A DNA stretch of 5,014 nt from Uruburuella suis (GCF_004341385.1 NZ_SLXE01000059.1:1-5014); one strand, 5' to 3'; counted from the stretch's first letter, positions 1 to 4,921 are shown. Made by a program: numbers and translations. Notes: generated from the sequence alone by a model not told the origin.

Positions 1-183
1 GTTTGCGTGGTGCTCGATTGGGGGCGATGGGGGCGCGATTGGCAAGCAGGGAGCAGAGAAGCGTTCAGACGGCGTGTTTTATATATGTGCGGTGAAGGCT
101 TAAGGTTCTAACCGTATCTGAAGAGCCGGAAGAGAAAAATGCCGTCTGAAAGGGTTCGGACAGCATTGAGGGTGCGATAAGGT
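1..183. other. Left-edge intergenic DNA, no supported gene
   Basis: No convincing coding region is seen here. All three forward frames are open from the window edge to about position 80-110, but none has recognisable protein character, and an uptake sequence lies inside all of them, so a truncated gene tail cannot be proved. The first 35 bases are G-rich with a short repeated CGATTGGGGG-like motif. A reverse-strand uptake sequence core (TTCAGACGGC) lies at 64-73; its 12-mer read on the minus strand has an AC prefix instead of AG or AT. The part next to the rhodanese gene holds that gene's likely terminator. Confidence 0.5.
131..164 (-). terminator. Imperfect uptake-sequence hairpin ending the rhodanese gene
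   Basis: The AT-type uptake sequence at 139-150 (core 141-150) faces a degenerate inverted copy, TTCGGACAGC, at 155-164, with the loop AGGG between. In leftward RNA the ten positions give eight Watson-Crick pairs, one G-U wobble and one C-A mismatch. The hairpin is followed by ATTTTTCTCT (140-131). It starts about 20 bases after the rhodanese stop codon, as expected of a rho-independent terminator. The pairing and T-tract are seen directly; function is inferred. Confidence 0.7.
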
Positions 184-510
184 TCAATAGCGCGGCATGG
201 CAGTATCTATTTCTTGCGCCCAAGCATCTATGCCGCCCTGCAAATTGTACACATCATCGAAGCCGGCTTCAGACAAATACATGGCTGCGTAAAGGCTGCG
301 TATGCCGTGATGGCAGTAAACCACGATAGGTGTGCCGTCGGGCAGCTCGTTTTGGCGCAAAGGGATAAGGTTCATCGGAATATGGATATGCCCGGGCAGC
401 GCGCAATATTCCACTTCTTCATCTTCACGGACATCAAGCAAGAGCACAGGTTTGTTTTCATGCAGCCATTGATGTAATTCGGCAGGGGTGAGTTGGGGGA
501 TATTATTCAT
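184..510 (-). CDS. Single-domain rhodanese-like sulfurtransferase (GlpE type)
   Basis: The 108-residue protein is one complete rhodanese domain, the usual length for GlpE-like stand-alone proteins, with no signal peptide or membrane segment, so it is expected in the cytoplasm. It begins with a PQLTPAELHQWL helix, then LLLDVRE (residues 23-29) typical of the fold, GHIHIPMNLIPL (40-51), and the active loop CHHGIRS (66-72), where Cys66 would carry the persulfide. The C-terminal YNLQGGIDAW motif (about 88-97) is also classic. Such proteins transfer sulfane sulfur from thiosulfate or a protein persulfide to an acceptor; the real partner cannot be read from sequence. No strong Shine-Dalgarno sequence precedes the ATG. 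It lies 59 bp downstream of the pcm-like gene on the same strand, but a hairpin between them suggests reduced or separate transcription. The rhodanese assignment is firm, the substrate unknown. Confidence 0.93.
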   Translation of the reverse strand: MNNIPQLTPAELHQWLHENKPVLLLDVREDEEVEYCALPGHIHIPMNLIPLRQNELPDGTPIVVYCHHGIRSLYAAMYLSEAGFDDVYNLQGGIDAWAQEIDTAMPRY

Positions 511-534
511 AAAAGTTCGGGTCTATTAAGTATG

Positions 535-560
535 AGGCCGTCTGAATCTTCAGACGGCCT
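535..560 (-). terminator. Perfect inverted pair of AG-DUS between pcm and rhodanese
   Basis: AGGCCGTCTGAA at 535-546 and its exact reverse complement at 549-560 are separated by only TC, giving a 12-bp inverted repeat (about 10 pairs with a small loop in RNA). It sits 9 bases beyond the pcm stop codon, the usual place for a neisserial uptake-sequence terminator. In the leftward direction it is not followed by a good T-run, so termination may be partial and some transcripts may continue into the rhodanese gene. It also provides two uptake signals for natural transformation. Confidence 0.75.
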
Positions 561-569
561 TTGATGATT

Positions 570-1229
570 TTAGAAAGTGAAGTTTGTGGCCGGCGTGTCT
601 GCTTTGCTGGTCAGCTTGGGAATCAGCGTGTCGAAAAGTGTGGTCTCGGTAAAGCTGTTGTCATCGCGTACAATCAACAGGGCGCGTTGAACAGGGGCAT
701 CGCCTACCACCACCACCATATGGCCGCCTTTTTCATGGAGCTGATTTTTCAATTGCTCGGGAATGTTATTGGTTGCGCCGCCAATATAAATGGCATCAAA
801 CAAACCGCCGCCGATTTCTGCGGCAAGGCCGTCGGCAACTTGATAGGTAATGTTTTTGTAGCCCAAATTATCCAATACCGTTTTTGCGCGTGCTTGTTGT
901 TCGGCATCAATGTCGACCGTAATGACTTCTGCGGCCATTTTTCCCAATAGAGCGGTGGCATAGCCCGAGCCTGTGCCTACTTCCAATACTTTGTCCAATG
1001 GCGTCAGTTTTAAAGCCTGTATCATGCGGGCAACGATTTTCGGCTCCAGCATATTACCGCCGTTGGGCAGCGGCAGGGTCTTATCGGAATAGGCGTAAGG
1101 CTGCTGTGCTTCGGTAACAAAATCTTCCCGCGGAATCTCACCCAAAACATCTAAAATATCGAAGTCCAACACATCCCAAGGACGAATTTGTTGTTCTACC
1201 ATGTTAAAACGTGCTTTTTCGAAATTCAT
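570..1229 (-). CDS. pcm: Pcm-like protein-L-isoaspartate O-methyltransferase family protein
   Basis: The 219-residue cytoplasmic protein has a Rossmann methyltransferase core. The SAM-binding motif I is VLEVGTGSGYA (residues 81-91), the ribose-binding acidic segment VITVDID lies near 101-107, and post-motif FDAIYIGGATNNIPEQL follows. N-terminal RFNMVEQQIRPWDVLD and the region ending LPLP (52-55) fit the PCMT family, which methylates isoaspartyl residues in damaged proteins. However, where canonical enzymes have a GQTISQP-like substrate loop, this one reads GGNMLEPKIVARM (57-69). The repair activity is therefore uncertain; the divergent form looks like a conserved beta-proteobacterial subgroup (inference from memory). 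The start is supported by AGGAG (plus strand CTCCT, 1237-1241) 7 bases upstream. It is transcribed away from tpiA and is followed by an uptake-sequence hairpin. Confidence 0.88.
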   Translation of the reverse strand: MNFEKARFNMVEQQIRPWDVLDFDILDVLGEIPREDFVTEAQQPYAYSDKTLPLPNGGNMLEPKIVARMIQALKLTPLDKVLEVGTGSGYATALLGKMAAEVITVDIDAEQQARAKTVLDNLGYKNITYQVADGLAAEIGGGLFDAIYIGGATNNIPEQLKNQLHEKGGHMVVVVGDAPVQRALLIVRDDNSFTETTLFDTLIPKLTSKADTPATNFTF

Positions 1230-1288
1230 TTTTATGCTCCTGCTCCGCTATTTTGTCGTGTCAGATAATGAGTGGGTTTAATCAACTG

Positions 1289-1317
1289 ATTATAATGGTT
1301 TCGACTGCGTTTTAACA
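1289..1317 (-). promoter_or_regulatory. Candidate sigma70 promoter of pcm
   Basis: Read leftward, a perfect TATAAT -10 box (plus 1294-1289) follows a weak -35 TGTTAA (1317-1312) after 17 bases. It would place the transcript start about 50 bases ahead of the pcm start codon. The -10 is seen clearly; the -35 is poor. Confidence 0.55.
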
Positions 1318-1318
1318 G

Positions 1319-1360
1319 CCCTGCTGTGCATCGGTTGGCAAGCGGCTTGCCGTTGCAGGG
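1319..1360. repeat. Nested hairpin in the pcm-tpiA spacer
   Basis: An inner perfect inverted repeat GGCAAGC / GCTTGCC (1337-1343 and 1345-1351, one base apart) lies within an outer pair CCCTGC / GCAGGG (1319-1324 and 1355-1360). The outer and inner arms are not evenly spaced, so a single extended stem is doubtful. It lies between the two divergent promoters and is not followed by a T-run, so it is not an obvious terminator. Function unknown. Confidence 0.45.
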
Positions 1361-1400
1361 AGGAGTTGTTGGCTGGCTGTGTGTGATGGATGGGTGCAGA

Positions 1401-1429
1401 ACATTTCAAAATAAAATCGATTGAAATGT
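1401..1429. repeat. 9-bp inverted repeat, possible operator
   Basis: ACATTTCAA (1401-1409) and TTGAAATGT (1421-1429) form a perfect inverted repeat with an 11-base A+T-rich spacer. The symmetry and spacing resemble a dimeric regulator site about 72 bp upstream of the tpiA -35 box, but no regulator is encoded nearby and chance is possible. Confidence 0.3.
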
Positions 1430-1454
1430 ATATCGAATATATTGAAGCGGTAAA

Positions 1455-1466
1455 AGGCCGTCTGAA
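1455..1466 (+). other. Single AG-type DNA uptake sequence
   Basis: An exact AGGCCGTCTGAA, without an inverted partner nearby. It lies in the pcm-tpiA spacer and is expected to be bound by the minor pilin ComP during natural transformation. Confidence 0.9.
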
Positions 1467-1500
1467 TAAACGGCAAATCAAGTCGTTTGTGGCAACGGTA

Positions 1501-1529
1501 TTGCTAATTTATTCATAATTCACTACACT
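1501..1529 (+). promoter_or_regulatory. Candidate sigma70 promoter of the tpiA-secG-tRNA-Leu unit
   Basis: A -35 TTGCTA (1501-1506) and -10 TACACT (1524-1529) are separated by the optimal 17 bases. The predicted transcript start near 1536 leaves a leader of about 70 bases before the tpiA ATG at 1606. No other promoter is obvious before secG or the tRNA. Confidence 0.6.
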
Positions 1530-1605
1530 TTCCTACATTGTGGCTTAGATTATGGAATATGCCGAAGAAATGTGTCGGCGTGGCAGAATAAAAGGAATGA
1601 ATATC

Positions 1606-2361
1606 ATGTGGGAGCAGAAATGGGTCATCGGCAACTGGAAAATGAACGGCCGGCTGCAAAATAATAATGCGCTGATGCACCGTTTCCGCATATTGCCTCA
1701 GGCGGATAAAGTGTGTATCGGTTTGGCTGCGCCTACAGTATATTTGTTGCAATTGCACAACGCCATGCAGATTGTGCTGAACAACCGCATTCTGACTTGT
1801 GCACAGGATGTGAGCCGTTTCCCTGGCAACGGCGCTTACACGGGCGAGGTTTCTGCTGAAATGATGGCCGACACCGGCGTGGATATCGTGCTGATCGGCC
1901 ACTCGGAACGCAGCCTTTATTTTGGCGAGAAAAATGAGATTCAGCGTCAGAAAATGGAAAACGTATTGAATGTCGGTCTAACGCCCCTGCTGTGCGTGGG
2001 CGAGAGCTTGGAAGAGCGGGAATCGGGCAAGGCAAAAGACGTGATTGCACATCAATTATCGATTTTGGCTGGCCTCGACACGCAAGATATTGCCGTGGCT
2101 TATGAGCCGGTGTGGGCGATTGGCACGGGCAAAGTGGCTACGGTGGCACAAATTGCAGAAATGCACGCATTTATTTACGAACAAATCTTGTCTTTATGTA
2201 GTGAAGGTGTTAGAATCCGCGTTCTTTACGGTGGAAGTGTGAATGCAGGCAACGCTGCAGACATTTTTGCTGTGCCCTGTGTTGACGGCGCATTGGTCGG
2301 CGGCGCATCGTTAGCCTACGATTCGTTTACTGCCATCATAAATGCGGCGCAAGAATCGTAG
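1606..2361 (+). CDS. tpiA: Triosephosphate isomerase
   Basis: TpiA interconverts dihydroxyacetone phosphate and glyceraldehyde 3-phosphate in glycolysis and gluconeogenesis, as a cytoplasmic dimer. The protein is 251 residues, the usual length. All key features are present: GNWKMNG (9-15) with Asn10 and Lys12, the catalytic histidine in IGHSERS (His99), the catalytic glutamate in AYEPVWAIGTG (Glu167) with flexible loop 6, and the phosphate-binding LYGGSVN and GALVGGASL near the C-terminus. The frame is open from an upstream ATG at 1552, but I choose 1606: AAAGGA (1591-1596) lies 9 bases before it, the protein then begins MWEQKWVIGNWK as in other neisserial TpiA, and the 18 extra residues are not protein-like. 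The ATG at 1597 directly abuts the Shine-Dalgarno site and is unlikely. It is first in a unit with secG and tRNA-Leu. Confidence 0.97.
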   Translation: MWEQKWVIGNWKMNGRLQNNNALMHRFRILPQADKVCIGLAAPTVYLLQLHNAMQIVLNNRILTCAQDVSRFPGNGAYTGEVSAEMMADTGVDIVLIGHSERSLYFGEKNEIQRQKMENVLNVGLTPLLCVGESLEERESGKAKDVIAHQLSILAGLDTQDIAVAYEPVWAIGTGKVATVAQIAEMHAFIYEQILSLCSEGVRIRVLYGGSVNAGNAADIFAVPCVDGALVGGASLAYDSFTAIINAAQES

Positions 2362-2366
2362 AAAAT

Positions 2367-2726
2367 ATGGAAGCCTTTAAAACCGTTATTTGGATCATCA
2401 ACATTTTCGCCGCATTGGTTGTGATTGTGTTGGTGTTGATGCAGCAAGGCAAAGGCGCTGATGCCGGCGCAACATTCGGCTCGGGCAGCGGCAGCGCGCA
2501 AGGCGTGTTCGGCTCGGGTGGCAATGCCAACTTTTTAAGCCGAAGCACCGCTATTGCCGCTACTGTATTTTTCGCAAGTTGCATGGCCTTAGTTTATATC
2601 CATACCAATGCGAACAACCATGGTTTGGATTTCAGCACGGTAGAGCAAAGCCAGCCGGCGCAAACCCAGCAGCAACCGGCAGGACAATCTTCCGAGCAAA
2701 ACAGCGGTTCCTCACCGCAGCAGTAA
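2367..2726 (+). CDS. secG: Protein translocase subunit SecG
   Basis: SecG is the small accessory subunit of the SecYEG inner-membrane channel and stimulates SecA-driven export. The 119-residue protein has the classic layout: a first membrane helix (about 6-25), the conserved cytoplasmic loop beginning MQQGKGADAGATFGSG (25-40) and the QGVFGS segment (45-50), and a second membrane helix (about 59-78). The tail after residue 90 is a low-complexity Gln/Ser/Pro-rich stretch, common in proteobacterial SecG and poorly conserved. It starts only 5 bp after the tpiA stop without a good Shine-Dalgarno sequence, which suggests translational coupling to tpiA. The tpiA-secG-tRNA-Leu order is a familiar proteobacterial arrangement. 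Confidence 0.96.
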   Translation: MEAFKTVIWIINIFAALVVIVLVLMQQGKGADAGATFGSGSGSAQGVFGSGGNANFLSRSTAIAATVFFASCMALVYIHTNANNHGLDFSTVEQSQPAQTQQQPAGQSSEQNSGSSPQQ

Positions 2727-2746
2727 AATGACAATTTAAAGTTTAT

Positions 2747-2832
2747 GCCGACATGGTGAAATTGGTAGACACGCTATCTTGAGGGGGTAGTGACCCTAGG
2801 TCGTATGAGTTCAAGTCTCATTGTCGGCACCA
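2747..2832 (+). tRNA. tRNA-Leu (anticodon GAG)
   Basis: A complete class II tRNA of 86 bases with encoded CCA (2830-2832). The acceptor stem pairs GCCGACA (2747-2753) with TGTCGGC (2822-2828), discriminator A2829. The anticodon stem CTATC / GGTAG (2774-2778, 2786-2790) holds the loop TTGAGGG, so the anticodon is GAG (2781-2783), reading CUC and CUU leucine codons. The long variable arm forms GACC / GGTC (2792-2795, 2799-2802), typical of leucine tRNAs. The T arm is ATGAG / CTCAT (2805-2809, 2817-2821) around TTCAAGT. It lies 20 bp after secG with no separate promoter seen, so it is probably processed from the tpiA-secG transcript. Confidence 0.98.
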
Positions 2833-2840
2833 AAGTGAAG

Positions 2841-2869
2841 AAACAGCCTATTTTCTAGGCTGTTTTTTT
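2841..2869 (+). terminator. Rho-independent terminator of the tpiA-secG-tRNA-Leu unit
   Basis: AAACAGCCTA (2841-2850) and TAGGCTGTTT (2856-2865) form a 10-bp perfect stem with a 5-base loop TTTTC, followed by an unbroken T-run through 2869. It begins 8 bases after the tRNA CCA end. Confidence 0.95.
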
Positions 2870-2871
2870 AC

Positions 2872-2976
2872 GTCTTATCCCGTCTAATGCGGTAAACCAA
2901 AGCCAAGATAGGCGCGGCTTTGCGCCTGATTTGGCTGTTTTGGTTTTCCGCTTTCTTGTCTAATGCCGTCTAACGC
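2872..2976. repeat. Long palindrome flanked by paired GTCTWAY motifs
   Basis: GCGGTAAACCAAAGCCAA (2889-2906) pairs with 2931-2951 (imperfect, with a 3-base bulge) around an inner perfect stem AGGCGC / GCGCCT (2910-2915, 2922-2927; loop GGCTTT). On each side lies a pair of direct repeats exactly 10 bases apart: GTCTTAT (2872) and GTCTAAT (2882) on the left, GTCTAAT (2958) and GTCTAAC (2968) on the right. Helical phasing next to an integrase remnant suggests arm-type recombinase sites, but this is inference. The right pair also resembles uptake sequences that have lost a G. Confidence 0.55.
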
Positions 2977-3002
2977 CATCCTATCGAATCAACCAAAAAG
3001 AC

Positions 3003-3035
3003 GGGGTATATTTAGGGGTATCGTACAAATACCCC
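3003..3035. repeat. GGGGTAT direct and inverted repeats ahead of the integrase remnant
   Basis: GGGGTAT occurs at 3003-3009 and 3015-3021 as a 12-base-spaced direct repeat, and its reverse complement ATACCCC at 3029-3035, making a 7-bp inverted repeat with a 7-base loop. Comparable G-rich GGGTAT runs are often seen just upstream of P4-type integrase genes next to tRNA genes, where they belong to the attachment region (from memory). Here they end 19 bases before the remnant's start codon. Confidence 0.45.
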
Positions 3036-3054
3036 CTGAAAAAAAGACCCCTAG

Positions 3055-3219
3055 GTGCCCATAAACGACCGCCAAATAAAGAACGTAAAGCCAACCAATA
3101 AGTCCTGTAAGCTTTCAGGCGGACATAGTCTTTATTTACTGATAAAACCAAACGACGGCAAATATTGGCAGCTTGCGGGAGCCTATCCGCGCTGCACGGA
3201 TTGTTGCGTATATGCATAA
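3055..3219 (+). pseudogene. N-terminal remnant of a P4-type tyrosine recombinase (integrase)
   Basis: A GTG-started frame of 54 residues carries the arm-DNA-binding N-terminus of tRNA-targeting integrases (DUF4102 type). It reads (M)PINDRQIKNVKPTNK at 1-16, then KLSGGHSLYLLIKPN (19-33) and GKYWQL (35-40). The family pattern is close to MPLTDxxIKNAKPxxKPYKLSDGxGLYLxVxPxGxKYWR. The usual SDGGG has become SGGHS. After residue 40 the match ends; GAYPR (42-46) could be the later LGAYPxVSLxEAR motif joined by an internal deletion, but this is tentative. The core-binding and catalytic domains (normally about 400 residues in total) are absent, so it cannot recombine DNA. No good Shine-Dalgarno sequence is seen. 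It reads away from tRNA-Leu, 222 bp beyond its 3' end, exactly where such integrases sit in tRNA-linked islands. It is probably a relic of a deleted or decayed element. Confidence 0.8.
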
Positions 3220-3237
3220 TTTAATGGTTGAAACGAT

Positions 3238-3266
3238 AGGCCGTCTGAACATTCAGACGGCCTTTT
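3238..3266 (+). terminator. Perfect inverted pair of AG-DUS after the integrase remnant
   Basis: AGGCCGTCTGAA (3238-3249) and its exact reverse complement (3252-3263), separated by CA, are followed by TTTT (3263-3266). This is a standard neisserial uptake-sequence terminator for rightward transcription. It begins 19 bases after the stop of the integrase remnant, and no intact gene precedes it. Confidence 0.75.
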
Positions 3267-3522
3267 CTATATGTGTGATTAAGCGGTGGAGCGTGTTGTG
3301 AGTGGATTTATCATTATTTGTTTATTTAAAGAAAGAATCATTTTGCCTATCAAAGGAAATATGGCGGAGCCGGCCTTTTGAATAGCATAACAAAATGGCA
3401 GTTTGTTTATACCATATGGATAATATTATTTTATATTTTTATGTTTAAATTATATTTATAAATCAATATATTAAATATAAAAATAAAATTTTAGCATTTT
3501 GCGTTTGAGGTGAAGATTTTGC

Positions 3523-3551
3523 TGTTGGTAATAAGCGAAATCATGTATTAT
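3523..3551 (+). promoter_or_regulatory. Candidate promoter of the deiminase gene
   Basis: TATTAT (3546-3551) as -10 lies 17 bases after a poor -35, TGTTGG (3523-3528). The predicted leader of about 75 bases would contain the 3562-3579 hairpin. Other pairings are possible in the A+T-rich tract upstream. Confidence 0.3.
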
Positions 3552-3561
3552 CGCTCGCTAG

Positions 3562-3579
3562 AAGCCATGCCGATGGCTT
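3562..3579 (+). other. Leader hairpin upstream of the deiminase gene
   Basis: AAGCCAT (3562-3568) and ATGGCTT (3573-3579) form a 7-bp perfect stem with loop GCCG. A run of five T starts 11 bases later (3591-3595), too far for a classic terminator. It may stabilise the leader or be incidental. Confidence 0.4.
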
Positions 3580-3633
3580 GAGCAGGCTGCTTTTTATTTA
3601 AAGGCAGTTGATTTATTTTAAGGAGAATGTTTT

Positions 3634-4737
3634 ATGGTAACCCGGCGTACGGTTTTACAGTCTTTGGGTATTTTGGGTGCGGGCGCGCTGTTGGGCACCG
3701 GCAAAGAATCTTTGGCGGTGGCCGCCACGAAAGCGGGCTGGGTGATGCCGGATGAAGGTGATCCGCACAAGCGCACCTGGATGGCTTTCGGCGCCAGCGC
3801 TAAAGTGTGGGGGAGAAGGCTTCTGCCCGAGGTGCAGCGCAATTTGGCTACGATTGCGCTGACGATTGCCCGATACGAGCCGGTTTCCATGTTGGTGCGC
3901 CAAGAAGATTTGCCGGTGGCGCGCAAGCTGATGGGCGATAAGATAGATCTGATTGTTTTTCCGCTGGATGATTTATGGATGCGCGACACGGGGCCTGTGT
4001 TTGTGGTGAACGAAAAAGGTGAAAAAGCCGGGGTGGATTTCAATTTCAACGGCTGGGGCGAAAAGCAGACTTTCAGCCGCGATGCTAAAGTGGCTGCGTT
4101 TGTGGCCAAGCAGGCAGGCGTGCCCCGCATACAGAGTAATTTGATTCTTGAGGGGGGCGGCATTGAGGTGGACGGGCACGGCACGGCCATTATCACCGAG
4201 AGCTGTGTGCTCAACGATAACCGCAACCCCGGTGTGAGCAAGGCACAATGCGAGCGCGAGCTCAAGCAACTTTTGGGGTTGAAAAAAATCATTTGGCTGC
4301 CCGGCATCAAAGGGCGCGACATCACCGACGGCCACACCGATTTTTATGCCCGCTTTGCCCGCCCCGGCGTGGTGGTTGCCGGTTACGACCCGGATCCTGA
4401 TTCATTCGACCATGCGGTGACCAAGCGCCATTTGGACATTTTGCGTGCGGCCACCGATGCCCAAGGCCGCAAACTGGATGTGGTGGTGCTCGAAGCGCCG
4501 ACAGATATTCGTGAAGACTTTGCCAATGATGATTTTGCCGCCGGCTACATCAATTTTTATGTGTGCAATGGTGCCGTGATTGCACCGGAGTTTGGCGACA
4601 AGCGTACCGATGCGGCGGCTAAAAAAGCGCTGCAACGTGCGTTCCCTGATCGCGAAGTGGTGCAAATCAACATTGATGGCATCGCGGCCGGTGGCGGTGG
4701 TATTCACTGCACCACCCAGCAAGAGCCTAAGGCTTGA
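3634..4737 (+). CDS. Tat-exported agmatine deiminase / peptidyl-arginine deiminase family protein
   Basis: The 367-residue protein belongs to the AguA / Porphyromonas-type PAD family (guanidino-group hydrolases). AguA converts agmatine to N-carbamoylputrescine and ammonia, while related exported enzymes citrullinate arginine. Family motifs are complete: WVMPDEGDPHKRTWMAFG (36-53), LWMRDTGP (114-121), EGGGIEVDG (173-181), GHTDFYARF with catalytic His234, and GGGGIHCTTQQEP with nucleophile Cys359 (codon 4708-4710). Unlike cytoplasmic AguA it starts with a twin-arginine signal: TRRTVLQ (3-9), hydrophobic SLGILGAGALLG (10-21), and a likely cleavage after AVA (28-30). It is therefore expected to fold in the cytoplasm and act in the periplasm. 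The ATG has AAGGAG (3620-3625) 8 bases upstream. It stands alone between terminators; no aguB or polyamine genes are in the window. The family is certain, the substrate (agmatine, free or peptidyl arginine) open. Confidence 0.93.
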   Translation: MVTRRTVLQSLGILGAGALLGTGKESLAVAATKAGWVMPDEGDPHKRTWMAFGASAKVWGRRLLPEVQRNLATIALTIARYEPVSMLVRQEDLPVARKLMGDKIDLIVFPLDDLWMRDTGPVFVVNEKGEKAGVDFNFNGWGEKQTFSRDAKVAAFVAKQAGVPRIQSNLILEGGGIEVDGHGTAIITESCVLNDNRNPGVSKAQCERELKQLLGLKKIIWLPGIKGRDITDGHTDFYARFARPGVVVAGYDPDPDSFDHAVTKRHLDILRAATDAQGRKLDVVVLEAPTDIREDFANDDFAAGYINFYVCNGAVIAPEFGDKRTDAAAKKALQRAFPDREVVQINIDGIAAGGGGIHCTTQQEPKA

Positions 4738-4793
4738 GCGGCGTGAAGCCGGCTTGAGCTTGTGCTTTCGCTTTAATGCTGGCTTGAAGCAGC

Positions 4794-4829
4794 AAAAGGC
4801 CGTCTGAAAACCTTTTCAGACGGCCTTTT
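4794..4829 (+). terminator. 17-bp uptake-sequence terminator after the deiminase gene
   Basis: AG-DUS at 4797-4808 and its reverse complement at 4815-4826 are extended by A- and T-runs to a 17-bp perfect inverted repeat (4794-4810 / 4813-4829) with only CC between. The 3' arm ends in TTTT and the opposite strand also ends in TTTT, so it should work in both directions. It starts 56 bases after the deiminase stop. Confidence 0.9.
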
Positions 4830-4921
4830 GTGTCGGAATGATTTGAATATTGAATCGGTCTTATACCAATTCTAAAAAATAACCTTACAAAATAAAAGCA
4901 GTTCGGCAACATCATCCGTGT

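Larger units (their letters stand above)
3267..3633. other. Gene-free spacer with a very A+T-rich tract
   Basis: No supported gene is seen. From about 3418 to 3495 the DNA is almost wholly A and T, in contrast to the flanking genes, and includes a 9-bp inverted repeat TATTTTTAT / ATAAAAATA (3434-3442, 3477-3485) that may be chance. A six-codon ATG frame at 3361-3381 with AAAGGA upstream is too short to call. The segment from 3523 holds the likely promoter and leader of the deiminase gene. The tract could be an UP-like or bent-DNA element, or a sign of acquired DNA. Confidence 0.5.

Noticed and set aside
1..111. Open forward frames at the left edge as the tail of a truncated gene
   Set aside because: All three frames are open for a similar length, none looks protein-like, and an uptake sequence lies inside; not enough to call a gene.
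1426..1518. 30-codon forward frame ahead of tpiA
   Set aside because: It runs through an uptake sequence and the tpiA promoter, lacks a good Shine-Dalgarno site and has no recognisable features.
1552..1605. 18-residue N-terminal extension of TpiA from an upstream ATG
   Set aside because: The Shine-Dalgarno site AAAGGA fits the ATG at 1606, the resulting protein begins like known TpiA, and the extension has no family counterpart.
3046..3056. GACCCCTAGGT resembling the tRNA-Leu variable arm GACCCTAGGT (2792-2801), as a duplicated attachment core
   Set aside because: The match is about 10 bases with a one-base insertion, is largely palindromic, and is not the 3' end of the tRNA. No second copy of the tRNA 3' end is found in the window.
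2981..3217. 78-residue reverse-strand frame over the integrase remnant
   Set aside because: It is the antisense of the forward integrase-like frame, which has the clear family match; the reverse product resembles nothing known to me.
3361..3381. Six-codon leader peptide frame with upstream AAAGGA
   Set aside because: Too short and without any sign of attenuation structure; likely chance.
3618..4337. 239-residue reverse-strand frame opposite the deiminase
   Set aside because: It overlaps a complete forward gene with all catalytic motifs and has no recognisable domain; a shadow frame in G+C-richer coding DNA.
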